NCBI RefSeq assembly: GCF_000013605.1
Contig: NC_007901.1
Location: 193,448 to 257,447 of the forward strand
Length of the DNA stretch: 64,000 nucleotides
Direction: 5' to 3'
Origin: Rhodoferax ferrireducens T118
Lineage (GTDB): Bacteria; Pseudomonadota; Gammaproteobacteria; Burkholderiales; Burkholderiaceae_C
Part shown: piece by piece, positions 9,001 to 16,560 of the stretch
Layout: the number at the start of each line of letters is the position of its first letter
Position numbering within the stretch: the first letter of the stretch is position 1
The notes under the pieces: generated by a model
The model's input: only the letters and a program-made list of their open reading frames with translations
Databases searched by the model: none
Told to the model about the DNA's origin: nothing
Program-made: the position numbers and the translations under genes

Positions 9001-9246
9001 CTACTTGAACCAATTCTCTGCAAGCAGCTCTGGCGGGCTAGCTTCAACTAGCGACACCTTGACGACTTGCAGGCTTTGAATCCCTGGGTATGGGGCACCG
9101 ATTGCCTGCGGGCGCCCGGCACGGAAGTGTGCCGCCGTTGGTTTCCTGTCGGACCAAATGACATCGATTACTTGGCCCCCATCAATTTTCAAACCCCAAT
9201 AGGCTGGGTCAACCGGTGGGATATCTGGATCAAATTCAATGCTCAT
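9001..9246 (-). CDS. Small hypothetical protein (81 aa)
   Basis: ATG at 9246 after GAAGGAATT. Acidic N-terminus (MSIEFDPDIPPVDPAYWG), remainder beta-rich. No family recognised. Lies about 93 bp upstream of the AcrVA2-like gene. Confidence 0.6.
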   Translation of the reverse strand: MSIEFDPDIPPVDPAYWGLKIDGGQVIDVIWSDRKPTAAHFRAGRPQAIGAPYPGIQSLQVVKVSLVEASPPELLAENWFK

Positions 9247-9255
9247 AGAATTCCT

Positions 9256-9504
9256 TCAAGATGTCGGTAGATCACCCGGCCCGTACAACGCAATCAGTTG
9301 TTCATTCGATGCCTGAACGAACTTGATGCCGTATGGTGGAAATGAAAATGCCGGATCATTCTTCTCCAGCTCATGAGCGTGCGCGTTTGCCGCTTCAACG
9401 AGAGCTTCTGACGGGGCCTCTCCGCTGGCAACACCGTGAGCTTTGTAATAGTCACTCAAAATCTGACGATGCAGTCGCGCCATTTCGGGGTTCTGGTAGG
9501 TCAT
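9256..9504 (-). CDS. Small hypothetical protein (82 aa)
   Basis: The start MTYQNPEMARLHRQIL at 9504 was chosen for the AAGGAAAA site; the longer frame to 9567 overlaps the neighbouring gene. Two helices followed by a short C-terminal region. No recognised domain. Confidence 0.6.
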   Translation of the reverse strand: MTYQNPEMARLHRQILSDYYKAHGVASGEAPSEALVEAANAHAHELEKNDPAFSFPPYGIKFVQASNEQLIALYGPGDLPTS

Positions 9505-9535
9505 GATGTTTTCCTTTGGATTGGTCTTGTGTCTT

Positions 9536-9850
9536 TTACAGGGCAGCAACAGGCAAGTCGGCTGCATTCACGGTTGTCATACCTAGATGACCACTTGTCA
9601 TTGCTCGGGCGTTGTGCTTCAACAGAATGAAAGTGTTTGCGTTGGCAATCATGGCTTGAGCCGTTTCTTGGCTTATTGATTTGATGACATCAACTGCGGA
9701 TTTCGGCATTCCAACGACGATTGATAGGCTGAGTTTGCGGCCTTTACGTTCAGGGTATTTGATTGCCGCGAGTTGGCCAGCATCGAATTGTTTGTTTTCG
9801 CCTTGAAGTTTGCGAAGAACTTGCCGTGGATAGAAATTGCGGATTTTCAT
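9536..9850 (-). CDS. Hypothetical protein (104 aa)
   Basis: ATG at 9850 follows TAGGAAAG. Basic N-terminus (MKIRNFYPRQVLRKLQG) and an alternating hydrophobic middle (KLSLSIVVGMP). No family recognised. In the series of genes with the shared ribosome site. Confidence 0.6.
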   Translation of the reverse strand: MKIRNFYPRQVLRKLQGENKQFDAGQLAAIKYPERKGRKLSLSIVVGMPKSAVDVIKSISQETAQAMIANANTFILLKHNARAMTSGHLGMTTVNAADLPVAAL

Positions 9851-9859
9851 AATGCTTTC

Positions 9860-10456
9860 CTATGAATTAGGTGTCTCAGGCTGTTTCTCCCGTCCCGGCA
9901 CCTTGACTTTCTCAACCTCCGCGTCAGTTAGCGACATGGACGCGTAATCGGCACCCCCATGTTGCGCGGGAAGAAATATTCGGGTGTTTGTGTTGGACAG
10001 AATCGTGTCGGGATCAACGTCAACGTAAATTTCTTTGAGCCTTGCAATATGGCCTTCGCCATCACTTGTCATTGCCGCCTTTTCCTTAATCCCCTTCAAG
10101 GCCTTCACAGCAACACCCAAATCAACCTGTCCCGCCCAGTAGTCAAAGGTTGGCTTTGCCTGCGGGCTGTAACTAGGGTTGTCAGTCGTGTAGCTCTCAA
10201 AAAGCCTTTGCACTGAATGGCAAGTCTCCGCAATGTTTACCGGATCACCTCGCTCAATAGCACCTCCGATATTCAGGAGCTGGGTAATTGCATCTGACAG
10301 AAACATGAGGTCTACAGGGGCCATTGCTGGGTCTCTGCGCTCGCCCCCGTTCATAGGCGTTCCGCCACTGTATTTGCTGTACATACGGATGGCCGTTGCC
10401 GTGTCACCGGAAAATTTCATGAGTTGGGTCAACTCGAGGGTGAAGTCAATTTTCAT
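9860..10456 (-). CDS. Hypothetical protein (198 aa)
   Basis: ATG at 10456 follows GAGGAAAA. Mostly helical; contains ALKGIKEKAAMTSDGEGH and a Pro-rich, charged tail. No signal peptide or membrane segment. No known domain. It lies 9 bp upstream of the 104-aa gene, probably co-transcribed. Confidence 0.65.
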   Translation of the reverse strand: MKIDFTLELTQLMKFSGDTATAIRMYSKYSGGTPMNGGERRDPAMAPVDLMFLSDAITQLLNIGGAIERGDPVNIAETCHSVQRLFESYTTDNPSYSPQAKPTFDYWAGQVDLGVAVKALKGIKEKAAMTSDGEGHIARLKEIYVDVDPDTILSNTNTRIFLPAQHGGADYASMSLTDAEVEKVKVPGREKQPETPNS

Positions 10457-10468
10457 CTGTGTTTTCCT

Positions 10469-10789
10469 CTACGTTGCAGAAGTTGATTCGGTCGCCCAAA
10501 GGCCCATCAGTCTTCCGGCAGTCTCGATACTTTGTTCGACCGTGGACAGGTTAGGCTGAGTTCCGCTGTGTTTCAAAATTACCTTGTCGGCCTGTTCGAG
10601 AAGCCGGTATTGCGGTGTGCAAAGCTCCGCACCAGGATAAGGGGGAACACCATGCTTAATTGCGTTACCGAGCACGTCAAGGTCGGCCCCGATGCTGGTG
10701 CCCGCAAAATGGGAGTGATGGTTGCCCATGTCCTGGATGACATCCGCAAGGCGATGCCAAAGACGCGAAGGAATGGTTATGTCAGCCAT
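10469..10789 (-). CDS. Hypothetical protein (106 aa)
   Basis: ATG at 10789 after AAAGGAAAT. Helical protein with His-rich segment MGNHHSHF. No family recognised. Neighbouring genes are 9-12 bp away on both sides. Confidence 0.6.
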   Translation of the reverse strand: MADITIPSRLWHRLADVIQDMGNHHSHFAGTSIGADLDVLGNAIKHGVPPYPGAELCTPQYRLLEQADKVILKHSGTQPNLSTVEQSIETAGRLMGLWATESTSAT

Positions 10790-10798
10790 AGATTTCCT

Positions 10799-11200
10799 TT
10801 ATCGCGGATTTAACTTATTGACGAATGCAGTCGTCTGCTCAAGCGACGGCGTTGCAAATTCAGCGATGGACTGGTAATGTGTCGCTTGAAACTCAATCAC
10901 TTTAAACTTCAGATTTCGACCTGGCAGAAAGTCAACCCACTGCCCGGAATCAAATCGGAAGACGGCTTCTTTGTCGTGTCGGAGAATAGACCCATCTTCG
11001 CGTAGTTGAAACAGCCCGCAGGCTACAGATACAAATGGAGACTCAGGGTGATAGGTGTCAACCGGTGGAGCCACTGCAATTGAAGTCAGCGTCGGGAGGA
11101 TGTCTTCCGCTGTGAGTAATATTGATGGCGGGCTCGAATGGCGAATCAGACCAGATAGCGCAGACTTGGCTTTAGCAAAAAATGATGGTGTAGTGCCCAC
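10799..11200 (-). CDS. Hypothetical protein (133 aa)
   Basis: GTG start at 11200 with an AGGAAAA site. N-terminal amphipathic helix, then a beta-rich section (VFRFDSGQWVDFLPGR). No known domain. Member of the small-gene series. Confidence 0.6.
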   Translation of the reverse strand: MGTTPSFFAKAKSALSGLIRHSSPPSILLTAEDILPTLTSIAVAPPVDTYHPESPFVSVACGLFQLREDGSILRHDKEAVFRFDSGQWVDFLPGRNLKFKVIEFQATHYQSIAEFATPSLEQTTAFVNKLNPR

Positions 11201-11209
11201 TGTGTTTTC

Positions 11210-11653
11210 CTATGATTTCAGAAACCGTTTTTGACAATCAATTTCTAGGGGAATTAGTCCAAGCCGAATCGGAAAAGAATCCTTGTTTGCGAGACTCACC
11301 CAAAAACCCATCGCTTCTCTAACAATATTGACTGGCGCAATTGCTTTCGCCTCCTTGAAACCGAATGCTCGCTTTATAAGTTCTTCGGCCAAACCAATAC
11401 GAGCATATCGCTTGTCATGGATAACAACGTCGTGGACGTAGCACGTTTCCGTTATTGGACTTGTCTCTGAGACAATACGGCCAATTTCATGACCTCGATG
11501 CATCGAAGTCGCCTTGACCATGAACAGGGCAATCTCTGCTCCAGCACAACCTAAATTAACAGTTGAAAATTCAATTTGGTCAGAGGAAACCCCTCGAATA
11601 AGGGCTCGCATCCTTCGAGCAAATGAGTTACAGCCAAACGTATTGGGCAGCAT
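11210..11653 (-). CDS. GNAT-like N-acetyltransferase
   Basis: The 147-aa product has the layout of a GCN5-related acetyltransferase: a strand CYVHDVVIHDKRYARIGLAEELIKRA resembles the motif-A strand-loop-helix that binds acetyl-CoA (here YARIGLA in place of the usual QxxGxG/A), followed by APVNIVREAMGFW, the usual late strand and helix. The loop is atypical, so activity is uncertain. Ribosome site AAAGGGAA before ATG 11653. The substrate cannot be inferred. Confidence 0.5.
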   Translation of the reverse strand: MLPNTFGCNSFARRMRALIRGVSSDQIEFSTVNLGCAGAEIALFMVKATSMHRGHEIGRIVSETSPITETCYVHDVVIHDKRYARIGLAEELIKRAFGFKEAKAIAPVNIVREAMGFWVSLANKDSFPIRLGLIPLEIDCQKRFLKS

Positions 11654-11661
11654 GATTCCCT

Positions 11662-11988
11662 TTACTTGATTGCGCGTGTGGCCCGCCGCGCTGCGACAAC
11701 GGCAGCGGACACGGTGAGTAGCCCTGCCATGACAAGAAACGCCAGCGGCGTCGAAAGTCCAGCGATGTGACTCTGCGCGATGGAATCAACCAGGCTGACA
11801 AATGGCAATTCATCAGGCACGCGCTTAGGTAGCAGATACAGCCCGAGCGTTGCGAACCAAACCCCGGCCAACAGCATGCGCGGCTCAAAAGTCCTGAAGA
11901 CCAAAAAGGCGAAATGCCCCAGCAACATGCCAAAGAGCACGTAGGGAAGAACAAACAACCAAACTACGAATTCAATAAGGGCGAGCAT
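11662..11988 (-). CDS. Small membrane protein with three to four transmembrane helices
   Basis: The start MLALIEFVVWLFVLPYVLFG at 11988 follows AAAGGAAT. Hydrophobic segments at about 3-30, 40-58 and 82-102 end in a basic tail (AARRATRAIK), placing it in the inner membrane. No family recognised. Exclusion or mating-channel roles are possible for such plasmid proteins but there is no direct evidence. Confidence 0.6.
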   Translation of the reverse strand: MLALIEFVVWLFVLPYVLFGMLLGHFAFLVFRTFEPRMLLAGVWFATLGLYLLPKRVPDELPFVSLVDSIAQSHIAGLSTPLAFLVMAGLLTVSAAVVAARRATRAIK

Positions 11989-11998
11989 GTGGATTCCT

Positions 11999-12184
11999 TT
12001 ACTTAGAGTTGCTGGCAATTCGCACTCCCAGCGAATCGCGGCTCAACGACTTGCCATCGGCAGCGTACTTCGCTCGCAGATCGGATTCTGATTGGGCGTC
12101 CTGAGCCTGGCGTCGGCTCTGTGCCGCTTCCCGACTCAGCTTGTTGTGTGCGGCGCGTAGCTGCTTGCTGTTGGCGATTGGCAT
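11999..12184 (-). CDS. Small basic helical protein (61 aa)
   Basis: The start MPIANSKQLRAAHNKLSRE at 12184 follows GAAGGAAAT. Nearly all-helical and highly charged (Arg, Lys, Gln, Asp). No family recognised. Ends 11 bp before the membrane-protein gene. Confidence 0.55.
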   Translation of the reverse strand: MPIANSKQLRAAHNKLSREAAQSRRQAQDAQSESDLRAKYAADGKSLSRDSLGVRIASNSK

Positions 12185-12195
12185 TGCGATTTCCT

Positions 12196-12441
12196 TCAAG
12201 TGCTTTCCGTATCGAGAAAGCCACTTTGCTCCAGCGCTATTAAGCCAAACGCAAGAAGGAGGCCTGCCCCAACACCGAGCGTCAAACCACCCAAATACCG
12301 TTGGTCTTCGGGAAACATGATGCCTGCCACGGTAAAGCTAATTCCACCAATCAAGAGGGTACGGCGGACTACAGACAAACTCGCTTGTCCAAGTCCATGC
12401 AGTCCCTTCGTCTTACCGTTTTCTTCTGTTACTTTGGACAT
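12196..12441 (-). CDS. Small membrane protein (81 aa, two transmembrane helices)
   Basis: ATG at 12441 after AAGGAAACC. Hydrophobic segments at about 27-45 and 51-70. No recognised family. Encoded 24 bp downstream of the ART/KfrB-like gene and upstream of the basic 61-aa gene. Confidence 0.55.
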   Translation of the reverse strand: MSKVTEENGKTKGLHGLGQASLSVVRRTLLIGGISFTVAGIMFPEDQRYLGGLTLGVGAGLLLAFGLIALEQSGFLDTEST

Positions 12442-12464
12442 AATGGTTTCCTTGATGTTTCCGA

Positions 12465-13247
12465 CTACCGCTGAACCAGTTGGGAGCGAGCGCGGACACT
12501 TGATACTTCACCCACTCCGTTTGCGTACCCAATCTCAACCACAGCATCAATCTCGACAGATTTCGATAACTGTGACATCAAATGCCGAACAGTTGAGCCA
12601 TCCCGATTAACTTGTTGAGTTACAACACCGGCTGAAATATCAAGCACTTTCCCGACATGAAAACCATCTACGACAATGGGTTGCTGTGATTTTTGCTGAT
12701 CCGCTTCAGGCTCAGCAAGAATGAATTTCACCTGGTCTGTGGGTTTAAACGAGACATACGATGGAAACCAGTCAGAGTCGCCACCAGCTCGCAGGGGCAT
12801 CATATCCTTCGAGATGACCGCTCCATCGTATCCGTGGCTCTTAACCCACTCGAAAACGATCTTGCGCTCATCCGGGCACGAGTCCTCAAAGTTCTCGACG
12901 AAGCGCCCAACCTTTTTGGAAACAACGCCTGATTCAATTGCAATTTTGGAGACAAATGTCTCATCCAGGTGCGCTGGATTCTCTAGCCTCAGATGAATCT
13001 TATAAACCACTGGGTTGGAGCCCAGAAAGGCTTCATCCATAGCAACTTCGTCCTCACTGGTGTCGTAACCGTAGTCAACGTCGCCATTCATACATACGTG
13101 TTCAGCATAAGTGCTGGCTAGTTCGGCGGTAGGCGCAAAAAACACCGCCTCTCCCCTGAATGCAATGCCCTCAATGTCCCCGCCACATTTGCCGTGATAA
13201 ACCACAAGGTCAATGCGATTTGAATTGCACAATTTCATTTCATTCAT
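12465..13247 (-). CDS. ART-PolyVal-like ADP-ribosyltransferase domain with C-terminal KfrB-like domain
   Basis: Residues 1-185 carry the pattern of phage and plasmid ART-PolyVal domains: VVYHGKCGG near 15, FFAPTAELASTYAEH near 37-51, VYKIHLRLENPAHLDE in the middle, then GYDGAVI and YVSFKPTDQVKFI. The C-terminal 70 residues (GKVLDISAGVVTQQV, TVRHL, IGYANGVGEV) fit the KfrB small-domain pattern. Such domain pairs occur in proteins thought to be injected ahead of plasmid or phage DNA to protect it. Catalytic residues are not certain. The start at 13247 is supported by AAGGAAACC; the longer frame to 13286 overlaps the upstream gene. Confidence 0.6.
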   Translation of the reverse strand: MNEMKLCNSNRIDLVVYHGKCGGDIEGIAFRGEAVFFAPTAELASTYAEHVCMNGDVDYGYDTSEDEVAMDEAFLGSNPVVYKIHLRLENPAHLDETFVSKIAIESGVVSKKVGRFVENFEDSCPDERKIVFEWVKSHGYDGAVISKDMMPLRAGGDSDWFPSYVSFKPTDQVKFILAEPEADQQKSQQPIVVDGFHVGKVLDISAGVVTQQVNRDGSTVRHLMSQLSKSVEIDAVVEIGYANGVGEVSSVRARSQLVQR

Positions 13248-13258
13248 GGTTTCCTTGG

Positions 13259-13507
13259 TCAGTTCGATTTGAAACCGTGAATCCAAGCGGAGAATTTGTT
13301 CTCAAACTCAAGTCGGTATTCCTCGGATGTCATCATGCGGCCAGCAACTCGTGACACTTCTGTGATGGAATAAGGGCAATCTGCCATCCTAATGCCGTCG
13401 ATTCTGGCTTGATTGCCTTGAGCATACTCTGGCATATTCAATGCCTGCTCCTTCGAGAGGAAAGGGGCATCGACTGTTGATGCAGGTGCAATGTTTTTCT
13501 TAGGCAT
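13259..13507 (-). CDS. Small hypothetical protein (82 aa)
   Basis: Start MPKKNIAPASTVDAPFL at 13507 with AAGGAAACG upstream. Helical middle and a C-terminal FENKFSAWIHGF. No family recognised. First member of the AAGGAAA-type series. Confidence 0.6.
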   Translation of the reverse strand: MPKKNIAPASTVDAPFLSKEQALNMPEYAQGNQARIDGIRMADCPYSITEVSRVAGRMMTSEEYRLEFENKFSAWIHGFKSN

Positions 13508-13596
13508 GGTCTGCGTTTCCTTGGTTTGTTTCGTTTCAATGCCTTTATTGTACGCCACATAAATACATTGTGCAGATGTTTTTGTGCGCCATGTAA

Positions 13597-13809
13597 TTAT
13601 TTTTTTGCTAGATCAATCAGACGTTCAAGCCAAGCATTCCGGCTCAGTCCTGCGGCCTCGGCAAACTGGTCTGCCTTAGCCAATCTCGCAGGCGTTGTAC
13701 GCAGGCTCGCCCGCACCTCCTTTGCTTCACCTGGTGCCTTTGGAGGGCGACCTATGGGCTTCGGTTGCTCAGTGTTCGTTTTCTGCCCGGTGGGTTCCAT
13801 AAATTCCAT
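13597..13809 (-). CDS. Probable ribbon-helix-helix type DNA-binding protein
   Basis: The product of about 70 aa has an AT-hook-like stretch (IGRPPKAPG) followed by VRASLRTTPARLAKADQFA and GLSRNAWLERLIDLAK, the strand-helix-helix pattern of CopG/Arc or DUF1778-like proteins. The start is ambiguous: TTG 13818, ATG 13809 and ATG 13800 are all in frame, and GGAATGGA precedes 13800. It heads the minus-strand train and could regulate it. Confidence 0.6.
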   Translation of the reverse strand: MEFMEPTGQKTNTEQPKPIGRPPKAPGEAKEVRASLRTTPARLAKADQFAEAAGLSRNAWLERLIDLAKK

Positions 13810-13838
13810 TCCAATCAAGTTTCAGCAACAATAACCAT

Positions 13839-14066
13839 GTGACGCACTCCATCAAGCCATACAGCGACCACTCTCACCACTGTCAAGACTGCCGGTACTG
13901 GGGTGGATGGGCTGATGTGCTTGTGGGTGGGGTGATAGACAACACTGTTCATGGCCGCTGCCGCAATCCACGTCTAAGCGCCACCATTCCAGCGCCACAA
14001 CTCGGATGTGCGTTTTGGCTGGCAGCAAAACCCGCCAACAACGATGTCAGTAAGCCGCTTGTTTGA
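13839..14066 (+). CDS. Small Cys-rich protein (75 aa), divergent from the RHH gene
   Basis: GTG start at 13839; no good ribosome site. Four cysteines and several histidines (HHCQDCRYWGG, GRCRNPRL, LGCAFWLAA) suggest metal binding, probably zinc. The composition reads like real protein rather than a shadow, and no minus-strand gene covers the stretch. It is the only plus-strand gene between 1 and 22 kb. Confidence 0.45.
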   Translation: MTHSIKPYSDHSHHCQDCRYWGGWADVLVGGVIDNTVHGRCRNPRLSATIPAPQLGCAFWLAAKPANNDVSKPLV

Positions 14067-14067
14067 T

Positions 14068-14343
14068 TCACTTCCTTGGCCCTTCACGTCCCTTGGCGAG
14101 GGCATACAGGTTCACCTCGGACTTTGGCGCAGACCGCACCACCGGCACGGGCTTAAAAGGCTGCATTGGCGGTTTGCTGTCGTCGCGCTTGAGTGCCTGC
14201 ACCCAGCCGCGTTCGTAGGCGTTGAAGCCTTGGGTTCCATTCGGGTAGGGATTCTGGTACTCGGCACGATTCCGCCGATAGTCTCGCATTGCGCGATTGA
14301 CTATCTCAGCTTCAGTTGGCAAGTCTGAACCGCTCATGTTCAT
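14068..14343 (-). CDS. Small hypothetical protein downstream of HigA (91 aa)
   Basis: The start overlaps the HigA stop by 4 bp (ATG 14343), so it is translationally coupled to the toxin-antitoxin pair. The product is rich in Arg, Tyr, Asn and Pro (RDYRRNRAEYQNPYPNG) with a basic tail. No family recognised. Confidence 0.6.
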   Translation of the reverse strand: MNMSGSDLPTEAEIVNRAMRDYRRNRAEYQNPYPNGTQGFNAYERGWVQALKRDDSKPPMQPFKPVPVVRSAPKSEVNLYALAKGREGPRK

Positions 14344-14615
14344 GCCGCCATCCGTTCAATCCGGGGGCGTTTGACTTTTCCTGCTTGCCAGAGGTCGTAC
14401 TGCATCTGCATGCCCGCCCACAGTTCGGCACTGGTGCCAAAAGCAGCACTGAGCCGGTAAGCCATGTCAGCCGATATGCCGGATACGCCCGTCACAATGC
14501 GGGTCAAAGTCACGCGATTGACACCCAACTTCATTGCAGCTTCGGTGATGGTGGTATCACCCAAATATTCCCGCAGGACTTCGCCTGGGTGCGGTGGATT
14601 GTGCATTCGAGTCAT
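14340..14615 (-). CDS. higA: HigA-family antitoxin
   Basis: The 91-aa protein has the full HigA/VapI signature: N-terminal HPGEVLREYL, an XRE helix-turn-helix (TEAAMKLGVNRVTLTRIVTG) and the C-terminal SAELWAGMQMQYDLW. It follows the toxin gene by 9 bp, the reversed toxin-first order characteristic of higBA. It should bind HigB and repress the shared promoter at 14912-14940. Confidence 0.93.
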   Translation of the reverse strand: MTRMHNPPHPGEVLREYLGDTTITEAAMKLGVNRVTLTRIVTGVSGISADMAYRLSAAFGTSAELWAGMQMQYDLWQAGKVKRPRIERMAA

Positions 14616-14624
14616 TTCAAATCC

Positions 14625-14903
14625 TCAGTGGTAGTCACGGTAATCAACCAACACGGCATCAGTGCCGTCAAAAGCAAAGACCATCCGCCAATTCCCGTTT
14701 ACGGTCACAGCCCAATGGCCCTTCATGTCACCCTTCAGTGGATGCAGCCCCCATGCTGGCGCGGACAGGTCTTCAGGCCTTACAGCCTGATCCAGCGCCA
14801 ACAGTTGCAGCCGCAGTCGGTTTGCATGCGCAGCTTGGATGCCCGCCTTGGTGCCTTCACGGAAAAAGCGTTCCAATCCCTTGTGCCGGAAAGTCTTTAT
14901 CAT
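14625..14903 (-). CDS. higB: HigB-family toxin (RelE superfamily mRNA interferase)
   Basis: The 92-aa protein shows the HigB pattern: N-terminal IKTFRHKGLERFF, the middle RLRLQLLALDQA, then GLHPLKGDMKGHWAVTVNGNWRMVFAF and the terminal DYRDYH. Known family members cut mRNA at translating ribosomes. Gene order is toxin then antitoxin. The pair acts as a plasmid stabiliser or a defence module. Confidence 0.93.
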   Translation of the reverse strand: MIKTFRHKGLERFFREGTKAGIQAAHANRLRLQLLALDQAVRPEDLSAPAWGLHPLKGDMKGHWAVTVNGNWRMVFAFDGTDAVLVDYRDYH

Positions 14904-14911
14904 ATTAGTTG

Positions 14912-14940
14912 ATTGTAGCGTGTAGCGCGTCTAACTACAA
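14912..14940 (-). promoter_or_regulatory. Promoter of higBA
   Basis: On the minus strand TTGTAG and TACAAT are separated by 17 bp, 9 bp before the HigB start. The element overlaps the last codon of the integrase gene. The spacer has partial dyad symmetry (GTAG...CTAC), consistent with a HigA operator. Confidence 0.6.
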
Positions 14941-15624
14941 ATTATCCGCAATTGCGCTGGCAAACATTTCTTGGAGGATGGCCGGGCTCACATCGACGTA
15001 CCTTTGCGAGCAGTCCAGGGACTGATGACCCAGAAGCACACGAACTGTCTCCATATCGCCAGTGCTGGCCAACACCTTACCCGCAAAGCCACGTCGCCCA
15101 GAATGGCTTGAGCCCTTGATGCCTGCACGCTTGTACAGCCTGGTGATGTGACTCTGGAGCGAGTCGCACGCCTTGTAGTCCCGGCGCTCCCCATTCTCCA
15201 GGGTACGCCGTTTGGTGTTCTGGCTTAGGGCGGCACCCCGTCCACCGAAAATCAGCGGCTGGTGGGGCAGTAGACCGCGATACCGCGTGTCGCCCAATTC
15301 AGTGCCGATCCCATGGGCCTGCCGGTACGCCAAATAGGCCTCCAGGGCTTCAATCAGTGCTCGACTGGATAGGTATGCGCAGCGCTGGCGGCAACCCTTG
15401 GTGACGGCTTCGCGCAGGCTTACTTCTTGACGCAGCTTGCCGGAAGGGTGCAGCACATCTGCCACGGTGATTCGAGAGATTTCTGTCACGCGCATGCCGG
15501 TGTGATGTCCAAGCATGAGCACTAGCACATCGCGGTCGGCGTAACGCGACGTAGCTCTGGTAATTTTGATTAGCCTGGTGAACTGCCCACCATCAAGACG
15601 GAGTGCTCTCTTCTGTTTTTGCAT
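14935..15624 (-). CDS. Tyrosine recombinase / phage-type integrase (229 aa)
   Basis: The catalytic core is complete: first Arg in HHTGMRVTEISR (about residue 40), Lys in VTKGCRQRC, HSGRRGFA for the H-x-x-R box, LGHQSLD, and the nucleophile Tyr in SQRYVDV near 215. It lacks a separate N-terminal SAM-like arm-binding domain, as in short XerD-like plasmid recombinases. It lies directly upstream of higBA. Possible roles are dimer resolution or integration of the local cassette; no attachment site could be identified. Confidence 0.88.
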   Translation of the reverse strand: MQKQKRALRLDGGQFTRLIKITRATSRYADRDVLVLMLGHHTGMRVTEISRITVADVLHPSGKLRQEVSLREAVTKGCRQRCAYLSSRALIEALEAYLAYRQAHGIGTELGDTRYRGLLPHQPLIFGGRGAALSQNTKRRTLENGERRDYKACDSLQSHITRLYKRAGIKGSSHSGRRGFAGKVLASTGDMETVRVLLGHQSLDCSQRYVDVSPAILQEMFASAIADNL

Positions 15625-15934
15625 TTTGACCTCTGAAATTCGACGCTGGTAGTGAATTGCAGAGAGAGAATCGTCGGGCCTCTTTTGCGATCATAAACCG
15701 CGCCAGGCTTATCGATAAAGGAAAGTAAACCGCACCAATGAGATAGTTGGATGAGCGACCTGCGTTTTAACTCTGTTAGGATGAACGCGGGCGACCTCAT
15801 ATTCCTATTCCCGTCCCGGTATTTTGATGTGCCGGTTGCCTACTAAACCTCCGTCGCTTTTGGCCTCGGAGGTTTTTTTATGGCCCATCGGAAACTTGGT
15901 AAACCTGTTCGCGGTTTGCGAATGGCGAATGGGC
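15625..15934. other. Intergenic region with a possible small RNA
   Basis: No convincing coding frame. It holds an orphan plus-strand terminator (15846-15879). The sequence before it (about 15770-15845) contains TTAGGAT and a CCGG...CCGG hairpin and could be a small plus-strand RNA, but the promoter is weak. Confidence 0.4.
15846..15879 (+). terminator. Orphan intrinsic terminator on the plus strand
   Basis: AACCTCCG and CGGAGGTT stems are followed by a run of seven T. No plus-strand gene precedes it, so it either ends a small RNA or is a relic. Confidence 0.65.
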
Positions 15935-15976
15935 AAAGAAAAAGGCCACCAATCCATAACGGAAAGGTGGCCTTTT
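15935..15976 (-). terminator. Intrinsic terminator after the 105-aa gene
   Basis: On the minus strand AAAAGGCCACC pairs with GGTGGCC and is followed by TTTTTCTTT. It lies 12 bp past the stop codon at 15989 and would end the minus-strand transcript. Confidence 0.8.
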
Positions 15977-15988
15977 GGGTGCTGATAA

Positions 15989-16306
15989 TCAATCTTGAAT
16001 GGACGCTTCCAATGATTCAGCGTCGATTTCTTGTGCTTGCGCTGAAGACAATGGGTAAGTCTTGCCATCCATCAGTTGGCGGATCATTTCAACTGCATCG
16101 TCGATGTCCACTGAGAATTCTTGATGAAAGCGAGCAATGCGCTCGACCTCGACCAAGGTATCTCTCTTGAGGCAAAGCTCCGCAACGCGAATGTGGTCAT
16201 TAGTCCCAGGATTGCCTTGAACAATCCGCAACAAGTGCCTGCCAGCTTGTTTCATTGTCATTGGCCTGAATTCACAGCCAAGACTTTGGTTTCGAGTGGT
16301 CACCAT
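15989..16306 (-). CDS. Hypothetical protein (about 105 aa)
   Basis: AGGAAA directly precedes ATG 16306 and stands at better distance from GTG 16303, so the start may be the GTG. Predicted helical, with VEVERIARFHQEFSVDIDDA and an acidic C-terminus. No family recognised. Last gene of its transcript, before a strong terminator. Confidence 0.6.
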   Translation of the reverse strand: MVTTRNQSLGCEFRPMTMKQAGRHLLRIVQGNPGTNDHIRVAELCLKRDTLVEVERIARFHQEFSVDIDDAVEMIRQLMDGKTYPLSSAQAQEIDAESLEASIQD

Positions 16307-16313
16307 TTTCCTA

Positions 16314-16553
16314 TCAGGCCAAAGCCCGCTCCGATTTGAGTTGTTGGCAGAAGTCTTCGTCATAGATGTCCGCCATTTCTTCCAGCGACAAGTCCTCGGT
16401 GATGCCGTTTGCCGATGTTCGCGCAATCGGTTCATGACCCCTGCTCTTCAGCACTTGCATGTTGGCAAGGGCTTTGTCACCGGTTTGTGGTGGGTAGGCC
16501 ATAGCTGGCTTACCAGGTTGCGGTACAAGTACCGTAAACATGCGTTCTGTCAT
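16314..16553 (-). CDS. Small hypothetical protein (79 aa)
   Basis: ATG at 16553 preceded by AAAGGAAA. N-terminal strand (MTERMFTVLVPQPG) then an acidic helix (SLEEMADIYDEDF). No family recognised. Separated by 7 bp from both neighbours. Confidence 0.6.
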   Translation of the reverse strand: MTERMFTVLVPQPGKPAMAYPPQTGDKALANMQVLKSRGHEPIARTSANGITEDLSLEEMADIYDEDFCQQLKSERALA

Positions 16554-16560
16554 TTTCCTT

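Noticed and set aside
12200..12610. 136-codon plus-strand frame
   Set aside because: Antisense to two minus-strand genes with good ribosome sites.
14935..15624. Insertion sequence at the small recombinase
   Set aside because: The gene is a tyrosine recombinase without flanking inverted repeats or target duplications that I could find.
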